Shown: piece by piece, positions 45,501-54,500 of the stretch | How the letters are laid out: the number at the start of each line of letters is the position of its first letter | Numbering within the stretch: position 1 is the first letter of the stretch | Assembly (NCBI GenBank): GCA_935421135.1 | Contig: OW285197.1 | Span: 13,955,223 to 14,019,222, forward strand | Source: Bugulina stolonifera | Lineage: Eukaryota; Bryozoa; Gymnolaemata; Cheilostomatida; Bugulidae | DNA: 64,000 nt | Direction: 5' to 3' | Translations under genes and position numbers: made by a program | Notes under the pieces: generated by a model | The model's input: the letters and a program-made list of their open reading frames with translations, nothing else | Told to the model about the DNA's origin: nothing | Databases searched by the model: none

Positions 45501-48500
45501 GTATATTATGTACAGATATATAGTTAGTATGTATCTGTATGTCTAGTATATACTGTATATTATATACAGATATATAGTTAGTATGTATCTGTATGTCTAG
45601 TGTATACTGTACATTATATACAGATATATAGTTAGTATGTATCTGTATGTCTAGTATATACTGTATATTATATACAGATATATAGTTAGTATGTACCTGT
45701 ATGTCTAGTATATACTGTATATTATATACAGATATATAGTTAGTATGTACCTGTATGTCTAGTATATACAGTATATTATATACAGATATATAGTTAGTAT
45801 GTATCTGTATGTCTAGTAGATACTGTATATTATATACAGATATATAGTTAGTATGTACCTGTATGTCTAGTATATACAGTATATTATATACAGATATATA
45901 GTTAGTATGTATCTGTATGTCTAGTAGATACTGTATATTATATACAGATATATAGTTAGTATGTATCTGTATGTCTAGTATATACTGTATATTATATACA
46001 GATATATAGTTAGTATGTACCTGTATGTCTAGTATATACTGTATATTATATACAGATATATAGTTAGTATGTACCTGTATGTCTAGTATATACTGTATAT
46101 TATATACAGATATATAGTTAGTATGTATCTGTATGTCTAGTGTATACTGTACATTATATACAGATATATAGTTAGTATGTATCTGTATGTCTAGTATATA
46201 CTGTATATTATATACAGATATATAGTTAGTATGTACCTGTATGTCTAGTATATACTGTATATTATATACAGATATATAGTTAGTATGTATCTGTATGTCT
46301 AGTATATACTGTATATTATATACAGATATATAGTTAGTATGTACCTGTATGTCTAGTATATACTGTATATTATATACAGATATATAGTTAGTATGTATCT
46401 GTATGTCTAGTATATACTGTATATTATATACAGATATATAGTTAGTATGTACCTGTATGTCTAGTATATACAGTATATTATATACAGATATATAGTTAGT
46501 ATGTATCTGTATGTCTAGTATATACAGTATATTATATACAGATATATAGTTAGTATGTACCTGTATGTCTAGTATATACTGTATATTATATACAGATATA
46601 TAGTTAGTATGTATCTGTATGTCTAGTATATACTGTATATTATATACAGATATATAGTTAGTATGTACCTGTATGTCTAGTATATACAGTATATTATATA
46701 CAGATATATAGTTAGTATGTACCTGTATGTCTAGTGTATACTGTATATTATATACAGATATATAGTTAGTATGTACCTGTATGTCTAGTATATACTGTAT
46801 ATTATATACAGATATATAGTTAGTATGTACCTGTATGTCTAGTATATACAGTATATTATATACAGATATATAGTTAGTATGTATCTGTATGTCTAGTAGA
46901 TACTGTATATTATATACAGATATATAGTTAGTATGTATCTGTATGTCTAGTATATACTGTATATTATATACAGATATATAGTTAGTATGTACCTGTATGT
47001 CTAGTATATACAGTATATTATATACAGATATATAGTTAGTATGTACCTGTATGTCTAGTATATACTGTATATTATATACAGATATATAGTTAGTATGTAC
47101 CTGTATGTCTAGTATATACTGTATATTATATACAGATATATAGTTAGTATGTATCTGTATGTCTAGTATATACAGTATATTATATACAGATATATAGTTA
47201 GTATGTATCTGTATGTCTAGTATATACTGTATATTATATACAGATATATAGTTAGTATGTACCTGTATGTCTAGTATATACTGTATATTATATACAGATA
47301 TATAGTTAGTATGTACCTGTATGTCTAGTATATACTGTATATTATATACAGATATATAGTTAGTATGTACCTGTATGTCTAGTATATACTGTATATTATA
47401 TACAGATATATAGTTAGTATGTATCTGTATGTCTAGTATATACAGTATATTATATACAGATATATAGTTAGTATGTACCTGTATGTCTAGTATATACAGT
47501 ATATTATATACAGATATATAGTTAGTATGTATCTATATGTCTAGTATATACTGTATATTATATACAGATATATAGTTAGTATGTATCTGTATGTCTAGTA
47601 TATACTGTATATTATATACAGATATATAGTTAGTATGTACCTGTATGTCTAGTGTATACTGTACATTATATACAGATATATAGTTAGTATGTATCTGTAT
47701 GTCTAGTAGATACTGTATATTATATACAGATATATAGTTAGTATGTATCTGTATGTCTAGTATATACTGTATATTATATACAGATATATAGTTAGTATGT
47801 ACCTGTATGTCTAGTATATACAGTATATTATATACAGATATATAGTTAGTATGTATCTGTATGTCTAGTAGATACTGTATATTATATACAGATATATAGT
47901 TAGTATGTATCTGTATGTCTAGTATATACTGTATATTATATACAGATATATAGTTAGTATGTACCTGTATGTCTAGTATATACTGTATATTATATACAGA
48001 TATATAGTTAGTATGTACCTGTATGTCTAGTATATACAGTATATTATATACAGATATATAGTTAGTATGTATCTGTATGTCTAGTAGATACTGTATATTA
48101 TATACAGATATATAGTTAGTATGTATCTGTATGTCTAGTATATACTGTATATTATATACAGATATATAGTTAGTATGTACCTGTATGTCTAGTATATACA
48201 GTATATTATATACAGATATATAGTTAGTATGTACCTGTATGTCTAGTATATACTGTATATTATATACAGATATATAGTTAGTATGTACCTGTATGTCTAG
48301 TATATACTGTATATTATATACAGATATATAGTTAGTATGTATCTGTATGTCTAGTATATACAGTATATTATATACAGATATATAGTTAGTATGTATCTGT
48401 ATGTCTAGTATATACTGTATATTATATACAGATATATAGTTAGTATGTACCTGTATGTCTAGTATATACTGTATATTATATACAGATATATAGTTAGTAT

Positions 48501-51500
48501 GTACCTGTATGTCTAGTATATACTGTATATTATATACAGATATATAGTTAGTATGTATCTGTATGTCTAGTATATACAGTATATTATATACAGATATATA
48601 GTTAGTATGTACCTGTATGTCTAGTATATACAGTATATTATATACAGATATATAGTTAGTATGTATCTGTATGTCTAGTAGATACTGTATATTATATACA
48701 GATATATAGTTAGTATGTATCTGTATGTCTAGTATATACAGTATATTATATACAGATATATAGTTAGTATGTACCTGTATGTCTAGTATATACAGTATAT
48801 TATATACAGATATATAGTTAGTATGTATCTGTATGTCTAGTAGATACTGTATATTATATACAGATATATAGTTAGTATGTATCTGTATGTCTAGTATATA
48901 CTGTATATTATATACAGATATATAGTTAGTATGTACCTGTATGTCTAGTATATACTGTATATTATATACAGATATATAGTTAGTATGTACCTGTATGTCT
49001 AGTATATACTGTATATTATATACAGATATATAGTTAGTATGTATCTGTATGTCTAGTATATACAGTATATTATATACAGATATATAGTTAGTATGTACCT
49101 GTATGTCTAGTATATACAGTATATTATATACAGATATATAGTTAGTATGTATCTGTATGTCTAGTAGATACTGTATATTATATACAGATATATAGTTAGT
49201 ATGTGTCTGTATGTCTAGTCTATACTGTATATTATGTACAGATATATAGTTAGTATGTATCTGTATGTCTAGTATATACTGTATATTATATACAGATATA
49301 GACGAATGCTCAGAAGGTAAACACAGCTGTAGGGCTGATGAACTGTGTAATGATCTACCAGCTCAGGATGGTAAATATGAGTGTCAGAAGAAGTGCCCTA
49401 AGGGACTGGATATGACAGCTGAGGGCACCTGTGTTGGTGAGTGACAAGTGCTGACAGGTTGTTGTATGCTCTAGCTGCCATGGGGAAGTAGATATATAAT
49501 ATGTACGTTGTGACCTCAGTCCCCACTAGTGTTACTCTGCAGTAGTATAGTTTGTTTATCGATGAGCCTCTCCCTGATAACATACCTTATACTATAATAT
49601 TACAGACCAGGATGAGTGTGCTAGAGGTACCCATATGTGTAGCTACAACCAGATATGTAACAACATGAACGGTACCTACACATGTACCTGCAGACGGGGC
49701 TATAGGATAGACGGCCCGGGCCGACCTTGCATTGGTACGTGGACTATGTGGTAACCCTGTGACTACAGTATAGCATTGCTATGGTGACGCCTCACCCTGA
49801 GGAGTTGACACCCACCAGATTTACTATCTGTGTATAACTATATAGTTGGTATTTATACTGTACAGCCTATCCAAGTATGAGTTATCTACACATTATTATG
49901 TTTATAATAACCTGCTGTTCTCCTTCCTTAGACTACAATGAGTGTGCTCATCCAGGACTATGCCAGTATCAGTGCAGGAACACAGAGGGGAGCTACCAGT
50001 GCGTCTGTCCACGGGGTTTCACTCTACACAGTAGTGGTAGGGCCTGTATAGGTAAGTAGGAGTTATGTGCACCTGTATAGGTAGGTGGGAGTTATGTGCA
50101 CCTGTATAGGTAAGTAGGAGTTATGTGCACATGTATAGGTAGGTAGGAGTTATGTGCACTTGTATAGGTAAGTAGGCGTTATGTGCACATGTATAGGTAA
50201 GTAGGAGTTATGTGCACCTGTGTAGGTAGGAGTTATGTGCACCTGTATAGGTAGGTAGGAGTTATGTGCACATGTATAGGTAGGTGAGTAGGAGTTATGT
50301 GCACATGTATAGTATATAGTCAAGTACTGCAGTCGTAGTTGGAATGTGATCATGGAGATAGACAGATCATATAATAAAATAATTCAATACGATTTGATGT
50401 GGAATAATGAGATATACAGTATAATGATAATACATGTAATGGTCACACTGATATATAGTTATAATACGCTGTCTACTGCCATATTGTAGTTATAATACAC
50501 TGTCTACTGTCATATTGTAGTTATAATACACTGTCTACTGTCATATTGTAGTTATAATAGCACAAGTCAATATCCTACCCTCGTCAGCAACTCAATTTAT
50601 TATTGGTTACATGGTTACAAGAGATTATAATTATATACTTATTCATACGTTAGTTACATGGGTTACATATTTATATTTATTTACAACGCCAGTGGTTACA
50701 GAAGTTACAAGGTCACATATTTATATTTATTTACAACGCCAGTGGTTACAGAAGTTACAAGGTTACATATTTATATTTATTTACAACGCCAGTGGTTACA
50801 GAAGTTACAAGGTTACATGTTTATATTTATTTACAACGCCAGTGGTTACAGAAGTTACAAGGTTACATGTTTATATTTATTTACAACGCCAGTGGTTACA
50901 GAAGTTACAAGATTACATATTTATATTTATTTACAACGCCAGTGGTTACAGAAGTTACAAGGTTACATGTTTATATTTATTTACAACGCCAGTGGTTACA
51001 GAAGTTACAAGGTTACATATTTATATTTATTTACAACGCCAGTGGTTACAGAAGTTACAAGGTTACATATTTATATTTATTTACAACGCCAGTGGTTACA
51101 GAAGTTACAAGGTTACATGTTTATATTTATTTACAACGCCAGTGGTTACAGGAGTTACAAGGTTACATGTTTATATTTATTTACAACGCCAGTGGTTACA
51201 GAAGTTACAAGGTTACATGTTTATATTTATTTACAACGCCAGTGGTTACAGAAGTTACAAGGTTACATGTTTATATTTATTTACAACGCCAGTAGTTACA
51301 GAAGTTACAAGGTTACATATTTATATTTATTTACAACGCCAGTGGTTACAGAAGTTACAAGGTTACATATTTATATTTATTTACAACGCTAGTGGTTACA
51401 GAAGTTACAAGGTTACATGTTTATATTTATTTACAATGCCAGTGGTTACAGAAGTTACAAGGTTACATATTTATATTTATTTACAATGCCAGTGGTTACA

Positions 51501-54500
51501 GAAGTTACAAGGTTACATATTTATATTTATTTACAACGCCAGTGGTTACAGAAGTTACAAGGTTACATATTTATATTTATTTACAACGCCAGTGGTTACA
51601 GAAGTTACAAGGTTACATATTTATATTTATTTACAATGCCAGTGGTTACAGAAGTTACAAGGTTACATGTTTATATTTATTTACAACGCCAGTGGTTACA
51701 GAAGTTACAAGGTTACATATTTATATTTATTTACAATGCCAGTGGTTACAGAAGTTACAAGGTTACATGTTTATATTTTTACAACGCCAGTGGTTACAGA
51801 AGTTACAAGGTTACATATTTATATTTATTTACAATGCCAGTGGTTACAGAAGTTACAAGGTTACATGTTTATATTTATTTACAATGCCAGTGGTTACAGA
51901 AGTTACAAGGTTACATATTTATATTTATTTACAATGCCAGTGGTTACAGAAGTTACAAGGTTACATATTTATATTTATTTACAACGCCAGTGGTTACAGA
52001 AGTTACAAGGTTACATATTTATATTTATTTACAACGCCAGTGGTTACAGAAGTTACAAGGTTACATATTTATTAAGTTTAAATGTTTATTAATACGACAA
52101 ATTCTTACTGTTTAAACAGCCGAGGGAAATAACTCCTATTCTACTAATTCTCAATAAAAAAGAAACTCTGTTATGTGGAGTAAGAGTTATCTTTTCTTCC
52201 ATACAAATAATTTCGAAAGAATTCTAATTGCAATTGTTAACAGATACGTAGTTATCTCCCCTTAATATTTAAGTAAATCTCTTTTTTGCGATTCTTGCTG
52301 TGATATTTTTGAGTTAAAATAATACAATATTAAGACCTTCATTTTATTTTAACTTAGCTATACTAATTCTCCAGTTTTGTAGGAAAACCTTTCTTGATTA
52401 TGTAAACCAAAATCTTGAACACCTTTCTGTTCCAATAAAGATTTCTTTATATTATAGTTAGGAAGAACATTTTATTAGCGAGTGATATTTTTAGTGGGTT
52501 TGTTTGCTACAAGCGAGATTCGCGCAAGTTAAAACTCTCGATCTGTATCTGCTTTTAGGGTATAAAATCAAATATTGCCTCAAGGAAAGGTGCTAAATAC
52601 AATGTAAATGATGGTTTACTTAGATTGTTGTCATTTGTGCTTACAATGTTGCACCTCGTAACTTCTGTAACCACTGGCGTTGTAAATAAATATAAACATG
52701 TAACCTTGCAACTTCTGTAACCACTGGCATTGTAAATAAATATAAATATGTAACCTTGTAACTTCTGTAACCACTGGCGTTGTAAAAATATAAACATGTA
52801 ACCTTGTAACTTCTGTAACCACTGGCATTGTAAATAAATATAAATATGTAACCTTGTAACTTCTGTAACCACTGGCGTTGTAAATAAATATAAACATGTA
52901 ACCTTGTAACTTCTGTAACCACTGGCATTGTAAATAAATATAAATATGTAACCTTGTAACTTCTGTAACCACTGGCGTTGTAAATAAATATAAATATGTA
53001 ACCTTGTAACTTCTGTAACCACTGGCGTTGTAAATAAATATAAATATGTAACCTTGTAACTTCTGTAACCACTGGCATTGTAAATAAATATAAATATGTA
53101 ACCTTGTAACTTCTGTAACCACTGGCATTGTAAATAAATATAAACATGTAACCTTGTAACTTCTGTAACCACTGGCATTGTAAATAAATATAAATATGTA
53201 ACCTTGTAACTTCTGTAACCACTGGCGTTGTAAAAATATAAACATGTAACCTTGTAACTTCTGTAGCCACTGGCATTGTAAATAAATATAAATATGTAAC
53301 CTTGTAACTTCTGTAACCACTGGCGTTGTAAATAAATATAAACATGTAACCTTGTAACTTCTGTAACCACTGGCATTGTAAATAAATATAAATATGTAAC
53401 CTTGTAACTTCTGTAACCACTGGCGTTGTAAATAAATATAAATATGTAACCTTGTAACTTCTGTAACCACTGGCGTTGTAAATAAATATAAATATGTAAC
53501 CTTGTAACTTCTGTAACCACTGGCATTGTAAATAAATATAAATATGTAACCTTGTAACTTCTGTAACCACTGGCATTGTAAATAAATATAAACATGTAAC
53601 CTTGTAACTTCTGTAACCACTGGCATTGTAAATAAATATAAATATGTAACCTTGTAACTTCTGTAACCACTGGCGTTGTAAATAAATATAAACATGTAAC
53701 TTTGTAACTTCTGTAGCCACTGGCGTTGTAAATAAATATAAATATGTAACCTTGTAACTTCTGTAGCCACTGTCGTTGTAAATAAATATAAACATGTAAC
53801 CTTGTAACTTCTGTAACCACTGGCGTTGTAAATAAATATAAACATGTAACCTTGTAACTTCTGTAACTACTGGCGTTGTAAATAAATATAAATATGTAAC
53901 CTTGTAACTTCTGTAACCACTGGCGTTGTAAATAAATATAAATATGTAACCTTGTAACTTCTGTAACCACTGGCGTTGTAAATAAATATAAATATGTAAC
54001 CTTGTAACTTCTGTAACCACTGGCGTTGTAAATAAATATAAACATGTAACCTTGTAACTTCTGTAACCACTGGCGTTGTAAATAAATATAAATATGTAAC
54101 CTTGTAACTTCTGTAACCACTGGTGTTGTAAATAAATATAAACATGTAACCTTGTAACTTCTGTAACTACTGGCGTTGTAAATAAATATAAATATGTAAC
54201 CTTGTAACTTCTGTAACCACTGGCATTGTAAATAAATATAAATATGTAACCTTGTAACTTCTGTAACCACTGGCGTTGTAAATAAATATAAATATGTAAC
54301 CTTGTAACTTCTGTAACCACTGGCGTTGTAAATAAATATAAACATGTAACCTTGTAACTTCTGTAACCACTGGCGTTGTAAATAAATATAAATGTGTAAC
54401 CTTGTAACTTCTGTAACCACTGGCGTTGTAAATAAATATAAATATGTAACCTTGTAACTTCTGTAACCACTGGCGTTGTAAATAAATATAAATATGCAAC

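Noticed and set aside
43340..49295. CRISPR-like array
   Set aside because: Units are contiguous with no unique spacers, in a eukaryotic intron.
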